32,272 nucleotides of DNA from Verrucomicrobiota bacterium (lineage in GTDB: Bacteria > Verrucomicrobiota > Verrucomicrobiia > Opitutales > Opitutaceae): contig JAEWKR010000156.1 in NCBI GenBank assembly GCA_023457715.1, positions 1 through 32,272 on the forward strand, in the 5' to 3' direction. Numbering within the stretch: the stretch's first letter is position 1; every line of letters starts with the position of its first letter. The notes beneath the pieces are model-generated. The model saw only the letters and a program-made list of their open reading frames with translations. It was not told the DNA's origin and did not search any database. Both the position numbers and the translations under genes were made by a program. Below, piece by piece: positions 24,760-32,272 of the stretch.

Positions 24760-25980
24760 GTGGCCACTGCACACGCATCCGCTTCAGAACCCGGCGAGAA
24801 CCGCGCGATTGCCGAAATTAACCGCAAGTTGCCGGCGTTTCTAGCGCACTTCCAAGGCAGCTACGCCGTGCAGAAGGTCGGCAAGTTCGGCGGGGCCAAG
24901 GTCTACTACAATGTGCTCACCGGCACACTGGCCTGGAACGCCCTCCCGAATGGCACGGTGATCAAGGAAGCGGAGGTTGCTGACGCGATCGCGAGAACAC
25001 TCACACGGCTCAGGCGGCGCTCGGAATTCGAATTGCTGAGTCCAATTGCCGCGACATTCCGCGCGGTTCCAGTGTCACCGGAGACGGACGCCCTCAAGGA
25101 TCACGCGGTCGGTGTCGATAATCCAACCTCACCCAGGATAACGGAAACTGTCTTTATGAACGGAAAACGTATAATTCAGGTTAAGCAACGCTTCTGGGCT
25201 AAGCGCCGGGGCGTAACGGTCGATGCAAAGGGCTACGTTCGGAACCTTGAGGCCAATCTCTTTGAGCCGCTCGCCCCCGAGGTCGCCGACTGCTTCGCAA
25301 GGGCCGACGGCGGCGAACTGAAGGCCTCGCGCGATAAGCTGCCGAAGATGCACTGTCTGCATTCTTCGAGCGCCCTTGCCGTGAATGTGTTTCATTACTG
25401 GCGCAATCGGGACAAGGCGCCGCTCGCTAAGGCGCTGCGCATTCCATCGCCCGGGATTGAAGGGCTGCATTTCGAGAGGATCACCTCGATCGATAAGACG
25501 CGCTTCACGCGACACCCGAACATTGATGTGGTGTTCAAATACAGGGGTGGTGCGTTGAAGGAGGTCGGCATCGAAAGCAAGCTGTCGGAGGCGCTCGGCT
25601 CGCACACCGGAATTGCGGAGAAATACCTCAAACTCCCCGAACTCTGGGCTGACATTCCAGCCACACGCGCACTCGCCGAGGCGATCCACAGCCGCGCGAA
25701 GACCGAAGGGCTGAATACGCCCCAACTCTTGAAACACATGCTCGGCCTCAAGGCGCGCAACGGCAAATCCGGATTCAGGTTGGTCTACCTCTGGAATGGC
25801 TGCGATTGCGCGGAAGCTGGCGAGCATACGCGGCAATTGCAGGATCTGCATCGCGCCTTTGCCGCGGACGGCATGCGTTTCCACTACATGTCGTATCAGG
25901 AGTTGATCTGTAACCTCGGAACCAGTCTTGGGGAGGAACACAAGGAGTACGTGGACTATTTAGCCGAACGGTACCTGTAA
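24760..25980 (+). CDS. PD-(D/E)XK nuclease-like protein (PGN_0703-like)
   Basis: The 406-residue protein contains HSSSALAVNVFHYWRN at about 201-216, a later LHFER, NIDVVF with Asp256, and GIESKLSE with Glu272 and Lys274. The Asp-then-ExK spacing and the HSSSALAVN segment match the restriction-endonuclease-like family I know as PGN_0703. The N-terminal 170 residues (INRKLPAFLAHFQGSYAVQK...) are separate and unrecognised. The start is GTG at 24760. No methyltransferase is adjacent, so it is not a classical restriction-modification pair. Confidence 0.7.
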   Translation: MATAHASASEPGENRAIAEINRKLPAFLAHFQGSYAVQKVGKFGGAKVYYNVLTGTLAWNALPNGTVIKEAEVADAIARTLTRLRRRSEFELLSPIAATFRAVPVSPETDALKDHAVGVDNPTSPRITETVFMNGKRIIQVKQRFWAKRRGVTVDAKGYVRNLEANLFEPLAPEVADCFARADGGELKASRDKLPKMHCLHSSSALAVNVFHYWRNRDKAPLAKALRIPSPGIEGLHFERITSIDKTRFTRHPNIDVVFKYRGGALKEVGIESKLSEALGSHTGIAEKYLKLPELWADIPATRALAEAIHSRAKTEGLNTPQLLKHMLGLKARNGKSGFRLVYLWNGCDCAEAGEHTRQLQDLHRAFAADGMRFHYMSYQELICNLGTSLGEEHKEYVDYLAERYL

Positions 25981-26258
25981 CGGCACGGGAATGCAGCCCG
26001 CACGTACCGTGACGTGAGGCCACAGGTGAACGAACCGCGAACTGGAATCTGAACCGTTCCAAACCGCCGGCCCGACCGGAGTGGCGCCACCCGCACGCTC
26101 GGGTGGTGCATACCGGGCCTCAGTGCGACAGTGTGATGGCGCCTCGGCGAACCGAGACGCACATCAGTGGGACACGGGGAGATCTCGGGCAAGCGCACAC
26201 TCCCCCCCGCGCCCCCACGATCACGGGCTGTCGCTTTGGCGGGCCAACTGCTCGCGGT

Positions 26259-26789
26259 TCAGGATTGTCCCCTCCGACCGGCCGCGGCATCGAGGCGCGC
26301 GAATCGGAGTGGTAGACCAGCCACGAACAGTTTCGCCGACGCGTAGCGCGGAGGCTGAAACGCCGGGATTAGCCAAACGCGCTCGGGTCCGATGCCCAGC
26401 GCATCGGCCTTTGCGCGCGTATTGCCGTCGGTGTAGGGACGATCGTCTATGAGCGCTCCTTCCGGGCACAGTTCGCGGCGGCAGTTGAGCACCATCGAGA
26501 AGCTGAATATCGTGCTGTCGCCGAAGCCGAGCCCGAACGCCCGGGAAATCTCCAGCGCCAGACCGAAACTGGCCATGGTGAAGAGGTAGACTTCCCGCCC
26601 TCCGGCCCGTGAAAGCTGGAGGATTTCCAGCGCCTCAGGGCGGAGTACGACGTCGTAGCCGCCGACCGCCTGGCAGGTGTGCTGCCGCGCGTCGGGGCGC
26701 TTTGACCTGACCCACCCTTCCCTTTCGCGGGCGGAGACGAGCGTCTCGTCAAGGTCCACAAACACTGGAGGTCTAGTCGTGCGCGGCAT
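26259..26789 (-). CDS. HAD-superfamily phosphatase (NIF-like)
   Basis: The 176-residue protein begins with VFVDLDETLV, where Asp12 and Asp14 are the nucleophile and acid/base of the HAD DxDxT motif. VVLRPEALEILQLS and YLFTMASFGLALEI follow as in NLI-interacting-factor-like and FCP-type phosphatases. Later ALIDDRPYTDGNT supplies the third acidic motif. It is complete in length for a small HAD enzyme. It follows an unknown gene on the same strand by 71 bases. The substrate is unknown; HAD proteins next to nucleic-acid enzymes often act on nucleotides or on RNA and DNA ends. Confidence 0.82.
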   Translation of the reverse strand: MPRTTRPPVFVDLDETLVSAREREGWVRSKRPDARQHTCQAVGGYDVVLRPEALEILQLSRAGGREVYLFTMASFGLALEISRAFGLGFGDSTIFSFSMVLNCRRELCPEGALIDDRPYTDGNTRAKADALGIGPERVWLIPAFQPPRYASAKLFVAGLPLRFARLDAAAGRRGQS

Positions 26790-26860
26790 CTGAGGAGTGT
26801 ATCAGTCCTGTAAACCCGCAGCCGCACCAAACGGCTCGCGCCCCCGCCGATCCACGCGAA

Positions 26861-27424
26861 TCAATTCTCTTCATACGGCTGCTCCATGCCAAGCGTGTCG
26901 ACGGCCGTGACCTCCGGGTCGCCCCTGGAAATCAACGCGGTAAAGGAGCAGCGCAGACCGTGCCCTCGGATCCATTGCTGCACTTCGAGGCGGGCCGCCA
27001 GAGTCATGCCTTCGAAATCGCTGCCGCAGCAAGCGAAACTGGGCACGTCGACATAGTGGTACAACTTGGACGCGCAGATATCGCGGAACGACGCCCAAAT
27101 AGAAGGCGTCAACACGATGCCTTTGGTGGGGCGACCGTGAGTTTCCATCGCCGCCGCGAGCGCCCTCTCAATGTAGACTGCAGGCGTGGCCCCGTGCGGG
27201 ATTTTCTCGTAGTAGAGGAACGCACGAGAGGCGGCGTCGACCACCGTCAAGATGGATTGGAATCGGCGGAGTTTTCCTTCGTGCCAGGTGGGCATCGAAA
27301 TCGTGCCCCGCTGAACCCAATACCAATCGCGCGTGTAGCACTGGAGTTCGTCGTCATGGTATTCTCCTTTGAGAAACACGTCGGCGGGAGTTTGGATGTC
27401 TGGAAAGAAGTCTGTTTTGTTCAT
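26861..27424 (-). CDS. unrecognised 187-residue protein
   Basis: I do not recognise this protein. The composition is convincing throughout, including CYTRDWYWVQRGTISM, ILTVVDAASRAFLYYEKIP, YIERALAAAMETHGRP and SFACCGSDFEGMTLAARLEV. The VVDAASR...GRPTKGIVLT layout faintly recalls an RNase H-like fold but no acidic triad can be pinned down. ATG at 27424 is preferred; a TTG at 27439 is possible. It lies between the unknown-family gene (27576-28130) and the HAD phosphatase gene, all in one direction with gaps of 151 and 71 bases, probably one transcription unit. Confidence 0.7.
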   Translation of the reverse strand: MNKTDFFPDIQTPADVFLKGEYHDDELQCYTRDWYWVQRGTISMPTWHEGKLRRFQSILTVVDAASRAFLYYEKIPHGATPAVYIERALAAAMETHGRPTKGIVLTPSIWASFRDICASKLYHYVDVPSFACCGSDFEGMTLAARLEVQQWIRGHGLRCSFTALISRGDPEVTAVDTLGMEQPYEEN

Positions 27425-27575
27425 AGGAGTAGAATGCAATGGAATGCAGCCGCCCAGAGGACCTGCCTCTGGACGGCCAGTGAAAGTGGCGCGCCCGACG
27501 ATCGAAGATCGTCAGGCGCGTGGTTCTCGTCGACCGACCGAACAACGGCTCAGCCTGGTGACGTCGGCATCAGCC

Positions 27576-28130
27576 TCATTGTGCCGGTGGCATGTTGGGG
27601 TCCACGACAGCCAGCGTGTCCAAGTGCACTTCCTCGCTGCCCCAGCAGAGTGCGTGTGTCGCCCAAAATGCGACGGAGCCTTCTGTCGCATGACGATCCC
27701 AGGGCTCCGGCTCAGCTGTCCCAGGGTATGAGGCAATGAGTATGAGCTCATTTGGATTTTCCTCCCTGCGCTTGAGGATGATCGTTACGATGCACGTTGG
27801 CTCAGGCGTCCGACCGAGCACAAATCGAGTCCATCCATTCCGTTTCGGCCGCTTCGCGAAGACGATCTGATCGCCGGCGCGTGTCGGTACACAGGTGCTC
27901 TTTGCAATTGGATGGTCGAATTCTACGAGATGCTTCGCGAAAGCTGGTGTCCCGTGATGAATCCTGAGTAGGGCGTCGACCAATACGACGCGATCGGTGT
28001 GGCAGTGCGATGTGGGTCGGTCGTAGACCTTGAACCCATCCGCGGTTATGCCGACGAGCCGCAGTGAGCCGAATGAGGACGGAGCGCCATAAAATCGCCC
28101 CGACGGTGAGATGTTAGTTATTTTAGACAT
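27576..28130 (-). CDS. conserved unknown protein, paralogue of the one at 22219-22800
   Basis: The 184-residue protein is the second member in this window of an unnamed family. It shares DRPTSHCH, FAKHLVEFDHPIAKSTCV, GWTRFVLGR..EPT and AEPEPWDRHAT with the other copy. It lacks the radical SAM partner of that copy and instead heads a probable operon with an unknown protein and a HAD phosphatase. Its ATG lies about ten bases after the end of the structured RNA at 28140-28600, so the RNA may be part of its 5' leader or a neighbouring element. I see no Shine-Dalgarno sequence. No secretion signal is visible. Confidence 0.8.
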   Translation of the reverse strand: MSKITNISPSGRFYGAPSSFGSLRLVGITADGFKVYDRPTSHCHTDRVVLVDALLRIHHGTPAFAKHLVEFDHPIAKSTCVPTRAGDQIVFAKRPKRNGWTRFVLGRTPEPTCIVTIILKRREENPNELILIASYPGTAEPEPWDRHATEGSVAFWATHALCWGSEEVHLDTLAVVDPNMPPAQ

Positions 28131-28139
28131 TATCGAATG

Positions 28140-28600
28140 CGCGCGTAGCGCAGTTTATTGTTCACTGACGTGCCGGAAATCCGCCGGCGCGGTGCGGTGG
28201 ACCGCGGTTGAGAGCGCCCTCCTGCGAGGTCGGGCCGCCGTTTGGCGCTCATGGCCCTGTGGGCTTCGCAGCTGCGTGTCGTGGCAGCCACGACCGTCCT
28301 GCGTTGTACGGCGATGGCGTGCAGCTTTGCTGCATAGCCCCCACGGCCGGCCTCATCCGGCACCACCGGATTCGGCGTCGCCCCAGAGGGCGACTTTACC
28401 CTGGACGCCTATGGCATCCAGGAGCTCGGCCCTTTCCGTGACCCTCGCGGCGTTCGCCGCTATCTCCACGGGCTACCGAGCTAGGCGTTTCAAGTTGGAT
28501 CCCGCCTACTCCCCCTGTTTCATTTGCCGTTAGCCGGGAAACCCGGTTTACCGTCGGCACAGGTGCCGGCAAGGCGGCCATACCCCATCGACCGGTCCGG
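28140..28600 (-). ncRNA. candidate large structured RNA (HEARO/omegaRNA-like)
   Basis: The minus strand contains at least eight compact hairpins in series. Their plus-strand positions are 28534-28546 (CCGGG/CCCGG), 28447-28460 (GCGGCG/CGCCGC), 28401-28421 (a 9-base stem with one wobble pair), 28377-28394 (GTCGCC/GGCGAC), 28355-28371 (ATCCGG/CCGGAT), 28321-28333 (GCAGC/GCTGC), 28278-28294 (GTCGTGG/CCACGAC) and 28212-28250 (GAGCGCC/GGCGCTC). Open frames across it have implausible composition. The layout reminds me of HEARO RNAs, the guide-type RNAs of IscB/IsrB elements, but no IscB or IsrB gene is in the window. The class assignment is from memory and uncertain; the presence of extensive structure is direct. 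The ends are approximate. Confidence 0.5.
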
Positions 28601-28603
28601 GCA

Positions 28604-28645
28604 TAAAAAATCCCCGAACGGCCGACTTTCGGCCTTGCGTTCGAG
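28604..28645 (-). terminator. intrinsic terminator
   Basis: On the minus strand CGAAC and GTTCG enclose GGCCGA/TCGGCC around AAG, followed by GGGATTTTTT. This is a good Rho-independent terminator about 150 bases after the stop of the gene ending at 28798. It could alternatively form the 5' end of the structured RNA. Confidence 0.55.
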
Positions 28646-28797
28646 GAGGATATCGCCCGTTTGGGCGGCCTCATTTCTGAGACTGCCGAGATGAGATCAG
28701 AAAGGATGACTGTTGTCAAGTACCGGGCCCCGCCCTTCACCGAGCAGGTGAGTGCGACTCTGGTTCGCTTCATGAAAACGCCAGCCACACGACGCCG

Positions 28798-29829
28798 TCA
28801 GACGCTCGAATTGGTATCGAATTCAGAAATGAGCAGCTGCCCCGGAACGTCCGTTCCACGCTGCGCGGCGGCGCGAACCTCGAGCTTCTTGAGGATGGAT
28901 TGGCGGATCCTCTCGATCCTATGGCACTCGGTGCTGAAACCAATTGCCTGGGCGAGCAGGCTGGCCGCTTTCGAAAGGAGCGTAATCGCTTGAACGGGCT
29001 GGGAGGCAATGTTCCGTGTCGGCTTGCCAATGTTGCGCTTCAACAGCGCCGCCAATTCGGCCGGGTTGGGGAGTTCCGTCGGTTCCGCCTCAGCGTTGGG
29101 CTGCTCGCGCGCCGCCATGTCCTTGAGCACCTGCAGCAACTTGTCGGGGCAGGTCCGGTAGTACGGCAGGAGCACCCTGCCCTGGTTGGCGGTGCGAATG
29201 AGCGACAGCCCCGCGTCAGCAAGCCGGACCTGAAGCGCGAGGAACCGGCGAAACCGCTGGAACGTTTCGTACCTGACTCCGTAGTTTTGAGGCACCCACG
29301 TCTTCAATGAGCTCATTCGATTCAGTTCAGGGTCGCTCAAGGCGAACTCGACGTAGGCCGCGAGTTCCATTCCCAACGAAAAGGCATCCTTTTCCGCGGT
29401 CGCGTCCTTTTTCGCACCGTTTCGGCAAAGCTGCTTTATGTGGTTTTGGAGGTCTTTACCTTCGAGTGACAGCGCCGCAGTTTTGGCGATACCCAAGGCC
29501 TGCAGGGAGCGTAGCGACGACTTGCGGAGGTCTACAACAGGGGCAAACCGACGCGCTTTCTTAGGGGACGGTTTTTTGGTCATGTCCCTTCTCTGGGCCG
29601 ATGTCGGCGCCAGAAAAGGGCCAGCCCGAAGAATGTTTTCGGCACTCGTCCGCTGAACCGACCCGGCCACTTCACCCGCCCTACGGGCACTCGCCGACGG
29701 CTGAGTTGACGGGACGCGCACAGGGGCAGTCATACCGTTCGCCTCTGACCCAATACCCCACGATCCCGCCGGCACAGCCGGTTGCGGCGAGTGCGTGTTC
29801 CCGTCGCCAATCACATCGTTTGAAATCAT
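28798..29829 (-). CDS. unrecognised 343-residue protein
   Basis: I do not recognise this protein. The ATG at 29829 has AAAGGA five bases upstream, the best ribosome-binding site in this region. The first 82 residues are Ser/Pro/Ala-rich and probably disordered. A second possible start (MTKKPSPKKARRF, at 29583) begins a basic segment, followed by a mostly helical body (SLGMELAAYVEFALSDPELN, then YETFQRFRRFLALQVRLADA) and a C-terminal helical region. Basic, helical and soluble, it could bind DNA, but there is no recognisable motif. It is downstream of the minimal recombinase in the same direction. Confidence 0.65.
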   Translation of the reverse strand: MISNDVIGDGNTHSPQPAVPAGSWGIGSEANGMTAPVRVPSTQPSASARRAGEVAGSVQRTSAENILRAGPFLAPTSAQRRDMTKKPSPKKARRFAPVVDLRKSSLRSLQALGIAKTAALSLEGKDLQNHIKQLCRNGAKKDATAEKDAFSLGMELAAYVEFALSDPELNRMSSLKTWVPQNYGVRYETFQRFRRFLALQVRLADAGLSLIRTANQGRVLLPYYRTCPDKLLQVLKDMAAREQPNAEAEPTELPNPAELAALLKRNIGKPTRNIASQPVQAITLLSKAASLLAQAIGFSTECHRIERIRQSILKKLEVRAAAQRGTDVPGQLLISEFDTNSSV

Positions 29830-30079
29830 ATCTATCCTTTCTCTGCAGCACCCCTGCGCTGCGGCAGAAGCGGAGGAACATCGCCGAAACCGCCGGCGCG
29901 GTCCTCCACTCAAAGGAATTGGTTCGTCCTCTGCAAACGCCAGGCAAGCAACTTCGCGCCACATCTGTGGCTTTTGCGGTACCCCGCTGCGGTCCCCGCC
30001 GATCGCTTCGGTAAGGTGCGCCGCGGACAGCCGGCAGGCAAAGGTGGCCCCCAGGCCACCTTTGCAGCCGAATGACTCC

Positions 30080-30685
30080 TTATCCGAGTGCCAGCAGGGC
30101 CGAAAACGCCTCCCCATCAGCGATGGCGAGATAGGACTCGGTCGTGCTGGAATACCGATGTCCCAGCACACGCTGGACGAGACGCAGGTCGTGTCCCGTG
30201 CGCTGGTACAATGACCTGGCCAGGGTCTTCCGGCAGGAGTGCATGCCATGGCAGCGGTCGGCCGCAATGCCGGCGCGCTCGAGCACGCGGGCCAGGATGG
30301 CGTTCGCCTGCCAGCGCGAAAGCGCCCCACCCTTCGAGCGACTGAGGAAGAGCGGCGCATCGGGCGAGGCTCCGCACGCAACGCGCGGGGCGACGTACGC
30401 CGCGAGCGCGTCCCGGACGGTTCCCGTGACGGGAACGGTGCGCGAGCGCACGTTGCGACAGTGCGGACCCCGGCCGCCTTTCAGGTGGCGGCGCTCGATC
30501 GTAATCGACGAACGAGGCGCGTTCCCCGCCCAGACGTCTCCGATCCGCAGGCTCAGGAGTTCGGAAACACGGAAACCGGTGCGCAGCGCAGCGACGATGA
30601 TGAGCTGGTCGCGCGCGGGGAATTCGGACAAAACGGACAAAATCGCCCGTTCCTCTTCCGGACTGAAGGCAGTGGTGGTGGCCAT
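30080..30685 (-). CDS. catalytic-domain-only tyrosine recombinase
   Basis: The 201-residue protein carries all the catalytic residues of the tyrosine recombinase family: Arg in TGFRVSE, Lys in RRHLKGGRG, His-x-x-Arg in HSCRKT, His in LGHRYSS, and Tyr in TESYLA. As in the relative at 8429-9070, the protein starts with (F/L)SPEEER at the catalytic domain and has no N-terminal core-binding domain. ATG at 30685 is preferred to TTG at 30694. It lies directly downstream of intI on the same strand with a 130-base gap, which raises the question of whether it acts on the integron or is an independent mobile gene. Confidence 0.87.
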   Translation of the reverse strand: MATTTAFSPEEERAILSVLSEFPARDQLIIVAALRTGFRVSELLSLRIGDVWAGNAPRSSITIERRHLKGGRGPHCRNVRSRTVPVTGTVRDALAAYVAPRVACGASPDAPLFLSRSKGGALSRWQANAILARVLERAGIAADRCHGMHSCRKTLARSLYQRTGHDLRLVQRVLGHRYSSTTESYLAIADGEAFSALLALG

Positions 30686-30817
30686 GGCCGCCAAAGGAAG
30701 GCGGCGGGCACGGCCGAAGCGCCGTGACCGCGGCGAAGGTCCCGGGCGGGACCGAAAGCGAAGAGCGGCGCCCGAACTCCCCTGACTACCCGAAACGGTG
30801 GGTTCGAGGAGGGCCCT

Positions 30818-31987
30818 TTAGCAGACGGAGGCGGCCCCGGGGGGCGGAGCGGACGCGCTCGGTGCCGAGCGTTCGCGTTCAATCCACAGCGGGCGACCTT
30901 TCCAGCGCACACGGTCGGAGCGCCGCGGTTGATGACACCGCAGCGCAGGACCGCCAGGAGAATTGGGCCCGGCGAAGCTGGCTTCGCGCCTTGCCTCCGG
31001 CGGTGGAGCTTCTGGCGTGGGAGTCGAGGAGAGCAGGTCGTCTAATGGGTTGGTCGCCTTGACTACGGTCGCGTGTCGGTAGCCCGCCGTCGTTTCTATT
31101 GAAAAGTGTCCCATGAGCTCCCGCAGGCACTCGATCGGCTCTCGGGAATGCGTCGCGTAGGCGTGGCGGAGCACGTGCGGCGTGATCAAATAGCCTAGGC
31201 CGGCAGCGATGGAGGCTTCATGAACGGCGCGCTGTAGGGCGTCGTGCAACAAGTGAAAGCGGACGACGCGCGATGTCAGCGGGTCGCGGCAATGGCCCTG
31301 CGCTGGGAACACCCAGAACCATCCCCAGGAATACGGCGCGATCGGATACTTGGATCCCAGCCGTGACGGAAGCGGCACGCCAACTTCGGGCTGGTGCTTG
31401 CGGTCCCACTCCCACACGGCACGCGCGCAATGGATCTGCTGACGGAGCGGTTCGATGCAGCCGGTTGGGATCGGAACGCGTCGATCCTTGCCGCCTTTTG
31501 CAGATCGGACCAGCAATTGATTTTCTCCCCAGAGCACATCCTGGATGCGCAACTCCAACGGTTCCGAAACTCGGAGTCCGCATCCGTAAATCAGATCGAC
31601 CAGCAGGCGTGCGGGAGTGTTGGGGCGGTCGCGGACCGCGGCTCGAAACCTGATTACCTGTTCGCGCGATGGCGCCACCCGTTCCTGAATAGGACTTTTG
31701 GCACGCATCGCATCGATGTTGCTCAGCGGCCTTCCCAAGACCTCCTTGTACAGGAATAACAACGCGGAGAGCGCCTGGTTCTGTGTTTTGGCTGAGTAGC
31801 AGCGCTGAGCCATTTGCGTCAGGAAGGCCTCGGCTTTGCGCTCCGACGCATCGGATCTCGGCCTAGTTTGACAAAAGTCAAAGTACCGTCCAGTCCAGTA
31901 GCAATATGCATCCTGCGTACTCAGGGCATAGTGGCGTAGCCGAAGTTTTGCCCGCATCCTCTCAACAGCGTCGTGCCGAGTGTGCAT
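30818..31987 (-). CDS. intI: integron integrase IntI
   Basis: The 389-residue tyrosine recombinase matches the integron integrase family. Its N-terminal core-binding domain has the typical LRLRHYALSTQDAYCYW and KTQNQALSALLFLYKEVL. The catalytic Arg is in IYGCGLRVSEPLELRIQD, the Lys in SAKGGKDRRVPIP, and HVLRHAYATH, LMGHFSIETTAGYRH supply the remaining His, Arg and Tyr. The IntI-specific extra segment is present as SWGWFWVFPAQGH...DP...RFHLLHDALQRAV, which separates it from XerC/D. The usual end is near NPLDDL; here about 70 Pro/Arg-rich residues follow, perhaps because the original stop was lost. ATG at 31987 matches the usual IntI start; the frame is open to 32023. IntI recombines attI with attC to gain cassettes. 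Confidence 0.9.
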   Translation of the reverse strand: MHTRHDAVERMRAKLRLRHYALSTQDAYCYWTGRYFDFCQTRPRSDASERKAEAFLTQMAQRCYSAKTQNQALSALLFLYKEVLGRPLSNIDAMRAKSPIQERVAPSREQVIRFRAAVRDRPNTPARLLVDLIYGCGLRVSEPLELRIQDVLWGENQLLVRSAKGGKDRRVPIPTGCIEPLRQQIHCARAVWEWDRKHQPEVGVPLPSRLGSKYPIAPYSWGWFWVFPAQGHCRDPLTSRVVRFHLLHDALQRAVHEASIAAGLGYLITPHVLRHAYATHSREPIECLRELMGHFSIETTAGYRHATVVKATNPLDDLLSSTPTPEAPPPEARREASFAGPNSPGGPALRCHQPRRSDRVRWKGRPLWIERERSAPSASAPPPGAASVC

Positions 31988-32147
31988 GTCGCGGTACGAG
32001 CTTGCGCCATGCCAGTCGTGCAACCGGGGGCCATCGGATAAGCCGACCGGTTAAACCCGCTCGGCCGGCCCGGGTGCGCGAATCTGCAACTGCCTAATAT
32101 CTGACAACTAGGGCGATCAGATAAACCACCCATTTGGTACAAACAAC

Positions 32148-32154
32148 GTTAGGC
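32148..32154 (+). other. candidate attI core site
   Basis: GTTAGGC fits the GTTRRRY core at which IntI cuts between G and T, and is the same heptamer as the core of attI1. It lies about 160 bases from the 5' end of intI, on the expected side, with an ATG four bases beyond it, as at the attI-first cassette junction. The rest of attI cannot be delimited by eye because attI sequences are not conserved. Confidence 0.65.
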
Positions 32155-32157
32155 GAT

Positions 32158-32272
32158 ATGAAGCGCATCGACCCCAAGTGGGACCGGATCCTTGGAGACC
32201 GCTGGTTCCTCACGTCCGCGATATTAGCCATCGTGTTCACGGGAATCGCCTCGTTAGCGCTCCGCGCCTCGA
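32158..32272 (+). CDS. first integron cassette gene (partial), membrane protein
   Basis: ATG at 32158 opens a frame to the window edge, MKRIDPKWDRILGDRWFLTS followed by a hydrophobic stretch (AILAIVFTGIASLAL) that looks like a transmembrane helix. It is transcribed away from intI, the usual direction of cassette genes, and begins four bases after the candidate attI core. AGG five bases before the ATG is a weak ribosome-binding site. The product cannot be identified from 38 residues. Confidence 0.6.
   Translation, partial: MKRIDPKWDRILGDRWFLTSAILAIVFTGIASLALRAS

Noticed and set aside
28396..28788. A 130-codon minus-strand frame across the structured region
   Set aside because: Its composition is dominated by the hairpin repeats and it runs through the terminator; the RNA explanation is better.
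30144..30785. Plus-strand frames antisense to the minimal recombinase
   Set aside because: They mirror a gene with intact catalytic motifs and are Arg/Pro/Ala-rich antisense shadows.

Overview
This is an accessory, GC-rich bacterial window with genes on both strands and many recombination, nuclease, helicase and toxin-antitoxin genes. It is probably from a Verrucomicrobiota (Opitutae-like) genome. That guess is an inference: the C-terminal Cys/His motif of the protein at 3868-4374 and the short tyrosine recombinases look like proteins I associate with that group, and there is no rRNA or marker gene here to settle it. I found no tRNA, rRNA or CRISPR array.

Layout. 1-2900: a tail of a possible upstream gene, a LAGLIDADG-type endonuclease homologue (minus) and an unrecognised 303-residue protein. 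3020-8168: a six-gene minus-strand operon carrying the complete His-Xaa-Ser system (hxsA, hxsD, hxsB, hxsC). It is followed by two further overlapping genes, a secreted coiled-coil/Cys-His protein and a secreted endonuclease/exonuclease/phosphatase (EEP) enzyme. The first four junctions are all 4-base ATGA overlaps, so HxsA and its two radical SAM maturases are co-expressed with two extra exported proteins.

8429-15829: a catalytic-domain-only tyrosine recombinase, an HNH endonuclease, a 1198-residue HIT-PLD-SF2 helicase-DUF3427 protein with a SprT-like metalloprotease gene just upstream (a plausible defence cluster), two copies of a rearranged repeat on either side of helicase and SprT gene, and a Phd/VapC-type toxin-antitoxin pair with paired operator repeats. 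16377-21904: a SNF2-family helicase with a recognisable promoter, a poorly defined gene with a strong dyad over its start, a hipB/hipA-like pair and a small DUF7706-like gene.

22219-28130: two copies of an unnamed protein family, one translationally coupled to an SPL-like radical SAM protein. Between them lie a transposase-like zinc-ribbon/HTH protein, a PD-(D/E)XK nuclease-like protein, a HAD phosphatase and an unknown protein. 28140-28645: a densely hairpinned, probably structured RNA and an intrinsic terminator.

28798-32272: an unknown protein, a second minimal tyrosine recombinase, then an integron integrase (intI) with a candidate attI core and the first bases of a probable gene cassette at the right edge. 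The window therefore seems to stop exactly where a chromosomal integron array begins. The best candidates for new biology are the enlarged Hxs operon, the structured RNA, the paired unknown family and the integron boundary.
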